Positions 37,901 through 44,135 of a stretch of DNA of 64,000 nucleotides are shown piece after piece (within the stretch, counting starts at the first letter, position 1; the number at the start of each line of letters is the position of its first letter). The DNA is taken from NCBI GenBank assembly GCA_026182355.1, contig JAPFBL010000543.1:124001-188000 (forward strand), in the 5' to 3' direction. A program made the translations under genes and the position numbers. Below the pieces are notes generated by a model, which ran no database searches, was not told the origin of the DNA, and was given only the letters and a program-made list of their open reading frames with translations. This stretch comes from Hermatobates lingyangjiaoensis. Taxonomy: Eukaryota > Arthropoda > Insecta > Hemiptera > Hermatobatidae.

Positions 37901-40900
37901 TTTCGCAAATTGTCCAAAATATACAACACAACACTTCTGAAATTGGGGAAGTTCCGAAATCGAAATAAATTCAATTTGTAACGTATATTTACAAAAACTT
38001 TAGAAAGAAAGAGTTTTAAGTATTAGAAAAACATCTAGAATATATATCAAGCGATTACTAGAAAAGACCACGTAGAAACAATAACAGAACTCACTTCAAT
38101 ATTTCGACCTATTCGTCATCGGGAGAAGGGGAAAAAGAGGAATTCTGCTTGACTGGTAAACAACAATGGTAACTGCAACTGCAAACAGTAAATAAGTTAC
38201 TCTTTGCCAGCCAAACGAAAAACCTCGTCTTCTTCTTCTCCTGATAATGACGAGGTCGAAACGTTGAAGTGGGTTATGTTGTTCTTTCTACGTGTTCATT
38301 TCTTGTAATCATTTGATATGTTTTTATTTATTTATAATACCTTTATTTCTTTACACTAGTTCTGCGTCCTAAGAACTATTGTACTTCCTCCCTTTTGTAC
38401 CATAGTACCACAGTTAATTTGATATGTTGTCTTAACAGACTGTTTTATGTTTTGAATCTAGAATATTTATACATTTAAAGCAATGATATAATGGGAATTG
38501 AAATAACAAATTTCCCTTTTAGTAAATAAAAAATTCTATAAACTGTCGACCAAATAGCAAATGCAGTTACAGTTGCTGTTTGCTAATCAAGTTGAACTCC
38601 TCTTCCTCTTCTTCACCAGATGATGACGAGGTCGAAATATTGAAGTGAGTTATGTTGTTTCTACGTGTTATTTCCTTGTAATCGTTCAATATATATTCTA
38701 GATGTCACTTGTAACTTATACTATGTCGTAGAAGATAATTTTAATCTTGAAGAATAAGAATTCTCAACAAGGTCAAGATACAGTCTTACTAGAAATACTA
38801 ACTCAAATGATTTGTTAAGAATAAATTATATTTTAAAATCAATATAAATAATAAGTTAATATATTACTAACCTGGATTAGAGGGGACATGGATTTGTCAA
38901 TGGGAATAATTCCAATGGTTTGATTGATATGAAGATCAATCAGAATAATGTCTCTAGGAAAAGCAAGAACAAGATGATCTCTCAAGGATCTATGATACTT
39001 CAGTTCTACACAATCGGATAATGTCATGCTTTCTTCACTCCTAAACAAACACATATTTTATATTTCATTTTAAATGTCAATCATGGATATCCCAACTGTT
39101 GTTTCACATAGTAAGTGTAGTGTTTTATTCTGTTCAATATTCCAGGTAACTTTGAGTAGTTGCAACAATAAACTGTTGTTTAGTGTATGTCTTAGGGACC
39201 AGGTTAGCCCAGTGGCAACGCGCTCGCCTTTGGACTGGTAGGTCTAGAGTTTATTTACTGGTAGGCCCTCGATTTATTCATGTGAAAGGTGAATAAATCT
39301 GCGTTGCCACTGGGGTAACCTGGGCCCTAAGACATATACTAAACAACATTTTGCTGTTGCAGATACTCAAAGTTACCTGGAATATTTAAGGAATGGTTTT
39401 TAAGTCATTCCTCGGAGAGTATGTTAATCCGTCAGTCCTGAGCCTGTTCAATGTCAGGTACTCCTTAAGGATTACTTAATTCCTGGTCTTTCCTTTAAGG
39501 AACCTCTAACTACCTAGGGTTGTTTTGTTTTCTTATTCTGTTCTTGGATATTCTGTGGAGGTATTCTCTCAGGGATAACAATAATACTAATCTTTGAAAT
39601 TGTTTTTAGGTCTGATAATAATAAAAGTAATAATGTACACAATTGTCTATAAAAACAATAGCAATGTACATTTTGGTTTTCTTTTTTTTTGTTTGTGCTT
39701 TTGCTTATTGTGTTTTTGTTCTCTGGTATTTGATATTCTGGGGAGATATTTTTTCAAAGTTGTTTATAGTATTACTAATTTTCAATAAATTGCTTTTGCC
39801 TTGAAAATATTCAACAACTTTCGGCGAAACGTCGACTTGAAATAAGATGTCATTCATTTCGACCTAATCCTCGATAACTAAATTAGTATTATATTCATCG
39901 TGATTTCGTTTCTTGACCCAATATTCATATTTTATAAGATTTTTGAGGGTTCAGGTCATATGATTGAAATTACTCTCACTGACGTTTCAACATATATCTG
40001 TCTTCTTCAGGGCCACAACATTTTTTTTACAATTAGCACTACTGCTACTAAATTCTTTGTTATTGTTTAGATATTAAATTTATAAATGAAGGGCAATAGA
40101 AAGGCAGTGATTGATAAATTGGTATTACAACTATGGATTTTGACATTGATATACGTTTTTTTTTATTTACATTATTTCAGATTTATAGAGATCTGAGGAA
40201 AGTAAATATTGATCTCTATACTTCTGTAATAGTGTAAATAAAAAAAAACTATATATCAATATGAAAATCCATAGTTATAATACTAATTTATCAATCACTG
40301 CATTTCTATTGCCCTTCATTTATAAATTTAATATCTAAACAATAACAAAGAATTTAGTAGCAGTAGTGCTAATTGTAAAAAAAATGTTGTGGCCCTGAAG
40401 AAGACAGATATATGTTGAAACGTCGGCGAAACTAGTTTCAATCATAAGACCTAAACCCTCAAAAATCTTACAACATACAATGATATTGTTCATACAATAA
40501 TAAAGTTGAGCTTGAATGAAAAACTGCAATATTTTAAACTGCTGATTTAAACTATGGGAAACATTTATTGAAATAAATTTACATATTTGTGATGAGTACC
40601 TGGGCTTCGTTTCCCCTACTACCATTCCTCTCATCAGCTTTTTCAAACGATCCCTTCCTCGAACTGAATCGTCATGCATTGACTCCAGTCGAGGACTTGA
40701 AATATAGAATTTCCTTCCATTAGTCGAAGGGATTTTCCCAATTTGAAAATCATCAATAAAAAGAACGCAATCACGGCAAAGGACTAAAACAAATTGTAAA
40801 TAATATAATTAATTATAAACTCAAAGAAAAAAGTATAGAAAATATAAGTAAAAAAAAATTACTTGGTTTATTTTAAGAATTCTTCGTAATTATATGTATT

Positions 40901-43705
40901 GGGTGAATATGTAAAAGCAAGTAATATATGATCCTAAAGATAAATTTGCCATATATCCACTAAATTCCTAAATTTAGAGAATGGTTTATGAACTCTCCAA
41001 AACAATATCAAGGAAATCCAGAAAAAAATTAATCGAGAATTGAAAGTTGAAGATAAACAAATTTAGAGGTTTTTAAAGAGCTTGAGTTAAAATATTTGTA
41101 TAGCAAAGAAATCCAATAACTGTAGCACCAATACTTATAATATCACTGTTCAGAATTGTTATATTAACAAATTGAAAGTACAAGTCAAACAAATCTAGAG
41201 GTTTTTAAGGAGCTTGAGTTAAAATATTTGTATAGCAAAGAAATGCAAATAACTATAGCACTAATACTTATAATATCACTGTTCAGAATTGTTATATTAA
41301 TAAATTTAATGATTTTAAAAATTACAATAACTGATTTGATCAAAGAGAACATATACTGGTTTTGGTGGTAAAAAAAAGGTATCCAAAGTTATTTTAGTAG
41401 GATTGCTTCAATCCATCAGTTGACATGATGGAACATAATGTTTCATCGCTGTTGACACCTAAAGGCATTTATTGCTTAAAAAAGTTTTTGATTTGTACTT
41501 ACATGCGAGTTTTATTCATCATGTTCCATCGCTGTTGACACCTAAAGGCATTTATTGCTTAAATCAATTTTGTATTTGTACTTACATGCAAGTTTATCAT
41601 TTGAAAAAGGATCAAAATCAAAAGACAATAGAGTATCAGTAGTAAAGCTTTTCTTCCACAATTTTGACTGCTTCTTAATATCCCAAATGATTAAGTAATA
41701 AGGAGAATGCAAGGCGGCTAGCATTAACTCGTTTTCCAAACCAGGAACCCAGGCCATTTCTGTAACATTCAAAAACAATATCACCTCATTGCTAACAAAT
41801 GAAATACATTTTTAATATTTTAAAAGTATAGCCATACTTTGAAACTAAACACATTCTTTTAAAAGATAATAGAACTATAATGAACACTCTAACCTAAACC
41901 TTCTCACAATTTGGAATTTCTGAAATAGTTAGTTAATTAAAGTATGTTCATTATAAACTGAATAACTAACATAATTAAAATTGTAGTGCATTTAAATTAC
42001 TCCTCGTAATTAGTACTGTAAGTACTACTAATTTACAATTTACATATTGTAAATATTTACTGGTGAAACAAGTTTTTTCATTTTTAAGAACCTAAATCAA
42101 TAATTTAATTATAATTATAGTATTATAGTTTACTACATATCCATATTAACTAGTTATTCCATATACTAATAGAAGAATTGTACTTGTTTCGCTTTTTTAC
42201 CTAAGAATTTGTTAATGTTAGTATCGACTGTTACTACTTGGTCTGAGAAACAATTTTTGTGAAAAACATAAAAAATCTTCTAAAACTTGTGTTAATATCG
42301 AGTTTCTTTTTTAAAAATTTTTTTATTCAATTTACTTAACCATTAAAAGACAGGTAAGATTTTTAATAATAAGTCCAGGAAAAACTTTTTTAGAAAGTCA
42401 ATAATGCAGGAGTTTTTTTCATTTTTTTTTTTATATCTAATATTCTTGATTTAAAAGCTTTCAGGTATTATTACATAAGTTTCCTTTCCGTGTCTTTTTC
42501 TACGTTTGTTTCCCTTTATTTGAGTTATAGGGTTAACGTTTGGATATAAAATGCATCTGTAAAACTACTGTTCTAGGTCTTTGCCAATAAATAAATAATT
42601 TATTGCACATAATTTATAAACAATAAATAGAAAATACTGTGCATAATAAATATAAGTATAATAAATACCCAGTACTGGTTTATAAAACCCATTTCCATCT
42701 TTTAGAACTGACACAGCTTGTCCTGTACATATATCCCAATATACAATTGTGCCAGACACGTCTCCGGAGACCAAGTGCAGACTCACTGTCCCGTTAGGTT
42801 TGGATTCATTACCAGACACCCACAAGATCTAAGGAATAAAAGTATCCATCAATTATCACTGCATCGATTATAAAAAAAAAAAAAGAAAATCAACATACCT
42901 TCTTCACAGCCGTTTTATGATAATCCAAGTTTTGAATCACCTGAACGTTTTTTGTATCAATTATAAATACAACATTCGAAGCTCCATAGGCCATTAAACC
43001 CTGGTGGCCCCTATAAACAAAAAAAAAAGTAAAAGTGTACTTCATTAAATGAACGAACAAAACTTTTCTTTATACTATTTTATTTTAATTTTAAGATTTT
43101 TAATTTCAATCCAGCATTCTAAAGATGACAACGTTTAAGATTTATTCAGTATATGGAGAATAAACAAACCCTCTCCTAGTTCTTGATGCCATCAGTTTAT
43201 TTCTTTGAAAAATTTAAAAGTATGTCTTACATGTTATACTATTTAAAAACAATCAAATTTGCACTCATAGTTAAATCTATTTGTTCAGTACACTTTGACA
43301 ACAATCTCTCATTACATTAAACCGAAATATTAACGACTCAGTTAAAAGCTAGAAACTCAATGATGCTCGAATATCACTTATGGAAACTTGTAAAAATTAT
43401 TGTACACTTTCAAATTCTTCAATTGAAATCTAAACAACAGAATGCATCCTAATATTTATCAATGGAAAACATAAACGTATACTATTACTTAATATATGCA
43501 TATATTACCAATCTACTGCGTTTTTATTTTCCAGAATAGCAGGAGCTGTAACAGTTCTAGGAACAACGGATTGGTGAGAGTTAATATTTATTCCTCCTTT
43601 TTTGTCAACATCTTCAACGGAAACAGAGATGTCAGCAGTTCCATCTGCATTGGAAGACATCTCCATCGAGCCCTTAGGACTCACTGAAGACTCTGAGAAA
43701 CTCAT
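10801..43705 (-). CDS. WDR11: WDR11, WD repeat-containing protein 11 (25 exons)
   Basis: Coding exons in gene order: 43509-43705, 42899-43010, 42669-42828, 41586-41759, 40600-40783, 38872-39040, 37678-37804, 37108-37236, 36923-37029, 30578-30795, 28038-28208, 27850-27958, 26363-26447, 26182-26294, 24735-24871, 21902-21986, 21631-21805, 20599-20739, 20346-20520, 19124-19250, 17925-18091, 16636-16733, 13313-13482, 12151-12256, 10801-10877. All junctions keep frame; ~1170 residues (human ~1224). Seen: AVDWGHQGLMAYG, LWKKS..SFDFDPF, INQTIGIIPID, PLLAIGTSSGYLYI, GIEWTG, ELWELP, DVDGMLNMWDL, RFAPGK, FWTVSIYYL, MDRAVQLLLDT, QSTIKLVATNLIANGK and GVQLLCLIGK, in the same order as vertebrate WDR11. The family has two WD40 propellers and a C-terminal helical solenoid; with FAM91A1 it captures AP-1 vesicles at the trans-Golgi, and it is linked to Hedgehog signalling. 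Start chosen at 43705 because it opens the first in-frame exon; the N terminus is longer than in human. Weak points: donor of exon 18 (20599, GTCTGT) and the last exon, which leaves out ~15 residues present in human and stops at TGA right after a match to the human ...GAVRFASKAG segment. Confidence 0.95.
11000..11680 (+). repeat. Polypurine (GA-rich) tract with internal repeats
   Basis: About 680 bases almost purely A and G on the + strand. ggaggtcgaaaa recurs at about 11093, 11219, 11357, 11444 and 11537, and agtgatagtgagagtgg recurs at about 11253 and 11483. Long open frames in several phases on both strands (R/E/G-rich and S/L/P/F-rich) are a by-product of composition. It lies in the last WDR11 intron. 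Confidence 0.9.
11695..11860. repeat. Fold-back remnant, CTGACGAAGACCGC subfamily
   Basis: Antisense arm with outer end ataaacacgtgaaataac and core cggtcttcgtcagagtc; the second arm is reduced to tttgatcatatattg. Same subfamily as 35682-35925. Confidence 0.65.
12317..12558. mobile_element. Fold-back element, TCTAATTTTCGG subfamily
   Basis: Left arm from gtttcacggtgaatcaca to the agggacaccaa block; right arm from tggtgtccctatctc to gtgattcaccgtgaaac. Right arm core is CTGACGA, then a hairpin and CCGAAAATTAGAGAC. A related single or partial arm lies at 13074-13160 (ggattttccgaaaattt). Confidence 0.75.
14265..14700. mobile_element. Fold-back element, CTTGAAAATGCC subfamily
   Basis: Left arm (cttgaggattttgga, ccgacgtttcaccag, ggcattttcaag) is mirrored by the right arm (cttgaaaatgcca, aaaacgtcggcg, ccaaaatcctcaag). 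The core is a UUGAAAA variant followed by a GCC/GGC hairpin and AAAACGTCGG. Centre is A-rich then T-rich, itself roughly palindromic. 14702-14870 is a single arm of the TCTAATTTTCGG subfamily. Confidence 0.7.
14883..15168. mobile_element. Fold-back element, near-perfect palindrome
   Basis: Arms of ~125 bp, almost identical when reversed: ttcaatatagacaagg ... ctctgaaccagtgcg on one side and the complement on the other, with a loop around 15024-15038. Core in the right arm: CTGAAGA, GGT/ACC hairpin, CGAAAATTAGAGACTG. Flanked on both sides by short (TA)n. Near-identity of the arms suggests a young insertion. The same element recurs at 30965-31212. Confidence 0.85.
16840..17092 (+). repeat. ~41-bp tandem repeat, about 6 copies
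   Basis: Unit: gagtccctaaaaacagggat, then ttcgtgaatcaagagttggta (with ttg variants). Each unit holds a small perfect hairpin (tccct/aggga). It lies in WDR11 between exons 21 and 22, just outside exon 22. Confidence 0.9.
17275..17500 (+). repeat. ~48-bp degenerate tandem repeat, about 5 copies
   Basis: Repeats the motif aggtcaaatatcatagacat, then ~10 bases and caccatgttaatat, with many substitutions. In the same WDR11 intron as the 41-bp array. Confidence 0.75.
18196..18330 (+). repeat. Single arm of Penelope-type terminal repeat
   Basis: cagctgctctttgccagcc, cttctcctgatgacaacgag, gtcgaaatattgaagtg, then ttgtttccacgagttc. CTGATGA is followed by a short hairpin and GAAA. It matches arms at 38040-38690 and 55815-56100. 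Followed by (TA)n and by (GA)n at 18377-18429. Confidence 0.65.
18377..18429 (+). repeat. (GA)n microsatellite
   Basis: About 26 uninterrupted GA units, directly after a (TA)n run. Confidence 0.95.
18450..18812. mobile_element. Fold-back element, GCCTATGAAAA subfamily
   Basis: Left arm gactcggtcagttcttcagg ... cataggcctac is mirrored by the right arm ggcctatgaaaaagg ... ctgaagaactgaccgag. Core is a UAUGAAAA variant, GGTTTT/AAAACC-type hairpin, then CAAAATGCTGGC (GAAACGTTGGC in better preserved copies). Related copies: 10510, 31300, 47980. Confidence 0.75.
18958..19118. repeat. Fold-back element abutting a WDR11 splice donor
   Basis: CTGACGAAGACCGC-subfamily copy (aataaacacgtgaaataac, aatcttcgtcagagtg, ttactgtggtttggacg). 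Its right end lies within about 10 bases of the exon 20 donor at 19123. Confidence 0.65.
19326..19374. repeat. (TA)n microsatellite
   Basis: About 24 TA units next to the left end of the Penelope-like element at 19375. Comparable runs: 22748-22784, 33476-33508, 34958-34994. Confidence 0.95.
19375..20183. mobile_element. Penelope-like element with inverted termini, decayed
   Basis: A ~130-bp terminal block at 19405-19535 (gttaaataacgcc ... cttatcaccaatattgct) is inverted at 20050-20183 (agcaatattggtgataag ... gcgttatttaac). Left of it is a ~30-nt extension (gttggaagtagtccttc) that resembles the extension at 33509 (tcggtagcagtccttcc). The interior (~500 bp) has no recognisable reverse transcriptase. 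Flanked by (TA)n on both sides. The same terminus occurs alone at 32870-33120. Confidence 0.7.
21150..21496. mobile_element. hAT-type MITE
   Basis: Ends caggggtggccaa and ttggccccacccccc...cctg are inverted; an 8-bp target duplication, ctctatta / ctatatta (7 of 8 match), lies at 21142-21149 and 21497-21504. No transposase. In the WDR11 intron between exons 17 and 18. Confidence 0.8.
22083..22290 (+). mobile_element. SINE fragment
   Basis: Head ggttagctgagtggcagtg with cgcctctggaatagtag, body with aggtacccgttaaagaacc. The 3' third is missing. Confidence 0.7.
22785..23012 (+). repeat. Two Penelope-type terminal arms in tandem
   Basis: First arm 22785-22912: cccgatgacgactgtcgaaatatcg. Second arm 22920-23012: ttgactctgacgaagaccgc and cggttgaaagatctt, ending attgtggtttgatcatt. 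Both have the GATGA/GACGA-hairpin-GAAA core; each follows a (TA)n run (22748-22784; ~22900-22920). Confidence 0.65.
23455..23720. mobile_element. Fold-back element, CTTGAAAATRCC subfamily
   Basis: aatccaaactgggttttgtg, gccgacgtttcgac on the left is mirrored by gtgaaacgttggcttat and aaacatagtttggatt on the right. Core: CCTTGAAAATACC hairpin then GTGAAACGTTGGC. Same subfamily as 14265-14700. Confidence 0.7.
23982..24087 (-). pseudogene. WDR11: Duplicated, decayed copy of WDR11 exon 14
   Basis: The - strand reads PKHLVFSDNMSQLYHLSTVD then GNVR.RIKIPPE, almost the same as the real exon at 26182-26294 (about 84% nucleotide identity by eye over the aligned part). An acceptor-like tttcatttag and a donor-like ag|gttt bound it. 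It is 106 bp long versus 113 for the real exon, so it is out of phase with every neighbouring exon, and it sits downstream of exon 15 where a propeller strand copy is not expected. Interpreted as a non-functional partial duplication. Confidence 0.8.
24368..24690 (-). mobile_element. SINE copy, near full length
   Basis: Reverse complement of the family consensus: starts near gcaacccattaggttgtag, includes ggatctttaacgagtacctg and ggacgacgtgctcag, and ends at the tRNA-like head (ccagttcagagatgatcac, tcactgagctcactgg). Confidence 0.85.
24915..25735 (+). repeat. ~71-bp tandem satellite, about 11 copies
   Basis: Unit built on aggtctcttcttattgatta, aaacactatcttcttatcaaag, tgaagcttgcatgatttagc. Two alternating unit types can be seen in the first half (actatcttctt vs tttgctcttatt), so part evolved as a ~200-bp higher-order repeat. 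It occupies the WDR11 intron between exons 14 and 15. Confidence 0.9.
25745..26080. repeat. Fold-back element, AACGCGTT subfamily
   Basis: ggggaatttcaaaaattac (left) pairs with gtaatttttaaaattccc (right). Inside the left arm is aacaacgcgttcgaac and ccttcttcagttttacatg, the complement of CTGAAGA ... GAACGCGTT. Ends in the recurring tagtaaataccatac block. Confidence 0.65.
26599..27655 (+). mobile_element. LINE-derived non-autonomous element with target duplication
   Basis: Starts ccccccgatgtgccttca, as at 9567. It contains a ~190-bp internal tandem duplication (cattttcaagaattc ... agcagctaccttg twice) and ends with a block (tctgctttatcatgatatga, aaagggcatga, caaatcaaaacag) matching the 3' end of the R1-like LINE at 63310-63382. 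A perfect 11-bp duplication, agtaaaataga, flanks it (26588-26598 and 27656-27666). It has no reverse transcriptase, so it must have been mobilised in trans. Confidence 0.8.
28445..28605 (-). mobile_element. SINE fragment (antisense)
   Basis: attctacatcgggagccc, cagggatctttaataagtg and taggatcgg-like blocks match the reverse complement of the family. The head is missing. Confidence 0.6.
28606..29670. other. Unassigned repeat-like interval
   Basis: tgacgtgcagtgaggttcat with ggtaggtgagccactgac looks like one end of a DNA transposon, but its inverted partner was not found. From 29230 on the sequence is very AT-rich with no recognised feature. Confidence 0.35.
29680..30530. mobile_element. Fold-back element, AACGCGTT subfamily, with mitochondrial insert
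   Basis: Outer arms attggggaattttaaaaatta (29678) and attcttaaaattccccaat (30498-30518) are inverted. Inner arms: cttcttcaggtttacatct (29765-29785) with tagatgtaaacctgaagaa (30001-30019), plus inverted gaatattcaatttc-type blocks between them. A mitochondrial segment (30036-30420) is inserted in the right half. Confidence 0.65.
30036..30420 (+). pseudogene. NUMT: nuclear copy of mitochondrial nad6-cob junction
   Basis: With the invertebrate mitochondrial code (TGA = Trp, ATA = Met) the stretch to 30280-30282 reads as the C-terminal half of ND6, ending ...FNTKIQEGPMRKKS and TAA. The TAA overlaps by one base an ATG (30282) that opens 46 codons of cytochrome b: MKKPMRKSHPLIKIANSS, then DLPSPSNISLWWNFGSLLG and LMIQI. 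Order, strand and TAATG overlap are as in arthropod mitochondrial genomes. It stops abruptly in both genes. In the nuclear code it is broken by TGA. acactaatttca flanks the region (30023-30034 and 30451-30462). No function expected; it lies in a WDR11 intron. Confidence 0.93.
30965..31212. mobile_element. Fold-back element, TCTAATTTTCGG subfamily
   Basis: Close relative of 14883-15168: arms from ttcaatgtagaaaaagaaac to cactggttcag, mirrored by ctgaaccagtgcg to ttacattgaa. Right-arm core: CTGAAGA, GGT/ACC hairpin, CGAAAATTAGAGACTG. (TA)n lies on the left and at 31260. Confidence 0.8.
31300..31610. mobile_element. Fold-back element, GCCTATGAAAA subfamily, well preserved
   Basis: Left arm ggttcggtcaattttccagg ... 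aagaaaatgaaatttac, right arm gtaaatttcattttctt ... ctggaaaattgaccgaac; arms nearly perfect. Core on the right arm: GCCTATGAAAAA, GGTTTT/AAAACC hairpin, GAAACGTTGGC; GCC and GGC could pair as stem I. A partial copy of one arm, including gggaatttgcctatcgg, lies at ~12640-12780. Confidence 0.8.
32088..32471. mobile_element. Pogo/Tigger-like MITE
   Basis: Ends cagtaaaacctcccagtat and actacgaggttctactg are inverted, and the interior has ttaattcgttctcactcg, as in pogo-group non-autonomous elements. A diverged relative (ggttctactgtac, ttgtacgagcaattcgc) occupies about 36130-36515. Confidence 0.65.
32870..33120 (+). repeat. Solo Penelope terminal repeat with best hammerhead-like core
   Basis: Shares its 3' half with the termini of the element at 19375-20183. 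At 32958-32996: GTC, CTGATGA (32961-32967), one spare T, a 6-bp hairpin (32969-32974 with 32978-32983, one G-T pair), GAAA (984-987), the palindrome ACATGT, C (32993), then GAC (32994-32996), which pairs with the GTC before CTGATGA. This is the arrangement of a type I hammerhead, apart from the spare base between core and stem II and the very short stem III. Confidence 0.65.
33300..33475 (+). repeat. Single arm of Penelope-type terminal repeat
   Basis: gtctactcctgatgacgaac, aatagttcgaaatattgat, ctgtaagtgtgc. A reverse-complement copy is at 35975-36130, on the other side of the Penelope element. Followed by (TA)n at 33476-33508. Confidence 0.7.
33509..34968 (+). mobile_element. Penelope-like element, 5' truncated, with inverted terminal repeats
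   Basis: Left terminal block ~33541-33685 (atgattggttatacacgac ... cgactgtctact) is inverted at ~34815-34968 (agtagacagtcgaaacgcg ... ataaccaatcat). A ~30-nt extension (33509-33540) is present only on the left. Between them is one ORF with the C-terminal part of the reverse transcriptase and a GIY-YIG endonuclease. Both outer edges sit in (TA)n (33476-33508, 34958-34994). Inverted rather than tandem terminal repeats and a one-sided extension are known for this class. 5' truncation removed most of the polymerase, so it cannot move by itself. Confidence 0.85.
33658..34707 (+). CDS. PLE reverse transcriptase C-terminus plus GIY-YIG endonuclease
   Basis: The frame is open for 349 codons. The first ~10 come from the inverted terminal repeat, so element coding really starts near 33687. 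Residues ~17-27 read LYCRYVDDCLV, the catalytic YVDD motif of reverse transcriptase; motifs upstream of it are missing. The thumb/linker follows. Around residues 235-275 is the GIY-YIG nuclease: VVYEYKCKKGECELL, then AKYIGMTKTTLSRRLTMHL and HTRQAH. Eukaryotic RT+GIY-YIG is specific to Penelope-like elements. No frameshift in the surviving part suggests recent insertion. Intergenic position relative to exons: inside the large WDR11 intron between exons 9 and 10, opposite strand to WDR11. Confidence 0.93.
   Translation: MSTRFDCLLRQQAKPTLYCRYVDDCLVVTKTNQELLSLKAALQETSGLNFTLEEAKECQINYLDVHIDGRGTNYVTSVYQKETDKGIYLNARSECPERYKTGTIYALIHRTYKTSSTWQIFNERINQLRQTFVNNGYTNNAFDKVLNSYLVNKERNTNNDPDGTVYQLYYRNQFTREYKTEEAALKNIIRRNVKCKQPNDRIKLHIYYKARTTTNLVIKNSPITATSDLQRVNVVYEYKCKKGECELLANAKYIGMTKTTLSRRLTMHLQSGAIKNHTRQAHNSDLSRQDLTENTTIIRQTNDYNRLPIYEAIEISKNSPIINRQQTGMSRVLKLLGEQAPAIGQTNNQ
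35340..35560 (-). repeat. Single antisense arm, TTTTCGG subfamily
   Basis: cacttacaaactcaaatttt, cggatgatccgtcttcagg on the + strand: complement of CTGAAGA, hairpin, CGAAAATTTGAG. Rest is GC-richer (ccgtcccggcaaccgac) than the surroundings. Second arm absent. Preceded by two partial inverted copies of a tggtcaacgcagaagctgc block at 35100 and 35310. Confidence 0.6.
35682..35925. mobile_element. Fold-back element, CTGACGAAGACCGC subfamily, with target duplication
   Basis: Arms ~100 bp: aatgatcaaaccacaataag ... gtcaaaaacccaactgg and the exact-looking reverse ... cttattgtggtttgatcatt. Right-arm core: CTGACGA, spare A, GACCG/CGGTT hairpin, GAAAGATCTTAG. Flanked by a perfect 13-bp duplication tatatattactaa (35669-35681 and 35926-35938). 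The right end continues ~30 nt past the inverted part (ttcacgtgtttatgtgaaat). Confidence 0.85.
38040..38690. repeat. Fold-back element plus extra arm, GATGACGAGGTCGAAAT subfamily
   Basis: 38060-38300 is an imperfect palindrome (ctcacttcaatatttcgacc ... gtcgaaacgttgaagtgg). A further arm at 38545-38690 reads agatgatgacgaggtcgaaa, tattgaagtgagttatg. Core: GATGA, short hairpin, GAAA. Confidence 0.65.
39131..39480 (+). mobile_element. SINE with inverted duplication of its 5' junction
   Basis: The tRNA-like head (ggttagcccagtggcaacgc) and ~65 bp of flanking DNA at 39131-39221 reappear inverted at 39301-39392 (gcgttgccactggggtaacc ... gttacctggaatattt). SINE body follows (cctcggagagtatgttaatc, caatgtcaggtactcctta). 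A foldback-type rearrangement of one insertion. Confidence 0.75.
39530..39890. repeat. Fold-back/terminal arm, CTTGAAAATATTC subfamily
   Basis: Repeated gatattctgtggaggtatt-like (39548) and gatattctggggagatatt (39730) blocks, then ccttgaaaatattcaacaac, tttcggcgaaacgtcgac and cctaatcctcga: UUGAAAA variant, hairpin, GAAACGTCG. Confidence 0.55.
39948..40470. mobile_element. Large fold-back element (~520 bp)
   Basis: Arms of ~240 bp: ttttgagggttcaggtcata ... ggattttgacattgata, mirrored by tatcaatatgaaaatcc ... cctaaaccctcaaaaat. Right-arm core: CTGAAGA, spare A, GACA/TGTT hairpin, GAAACGTCGG. The longest inverted repeat in the window; lies between WDR11 exons 5 and 6. Confidence 0.85.
41040..41300 (+). 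repeat. Tandem duplication, two ~128-bp copies
   Basis: aaacaaatttagaggttttt ... tcagaattgttatattaa occurs twice (about 41052-41168 and 41188-41300) with a few substitutions. In the WDR11 intron between exons 4 and 5. Confidence 0.85.
41435..41594 (-). repeat. Tandem duplication covering the exon 4 splice donor
   Basis: catcgctgttgacacctaaa ... gtacttacatgcragttt occurs at 41440-41511 and 41524-41594. The copy at 41594 contains the donor used by WDR11 exon 4 (exon end 41586, CAT|GTAAGT). The second copy provides an identical donor sequence ~82 nt further into the intron. Confidence 0.85.
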
Positions 43706-44135
43706 CTTCAAAGCATAACTAAGTCGGGTAAAATTATAACCAATCCAGTTGCAACCTGCTCGTAATCTATCGTATTTGTATCAGTGCAGATTGAACTCTG
43801 CGTGTTGACCGTTGTTTTCAATAGATTAAAAATAATGGCCTAAATAATTTTTATTCAAAAGTATGATGCTTTATTAGTGTAGGATAAGATGTACTGATAA
43901 AAATACGTTGTTAGTGAATATTTCGATTTTCGGTATGACTGTTGCCATCACTGGATCATGTGATGTGTCTGTTTCTCATCGGTATGCCGGGTTTACGTTG
44001 AACTGTTGTTATATTATGAAAATGTTTTAACAACTCCGTTTGTACCCTAAATGAAATTTCTTTTTTTTAACATATCGTCAATATTGAGCACTTATTTATT
44101 TACATTTACTTGATTGTTGTATGTAAAATAAAATA
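43706..44135. promoter_or_regulatory. Bidirectional promoter region of WDR11 and STT3B
   Basis: The two start codons (43705 on -, 44136 on +) are divergent with 430 bp between them and no repeat element inside, in contrast to almost every intron. Includes both 5' UTRs. No TATA box at a convincing position on either strand, as usual for housekeeping pairs. Promoter function is inferred from geometry only. Confidence 0.65.
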
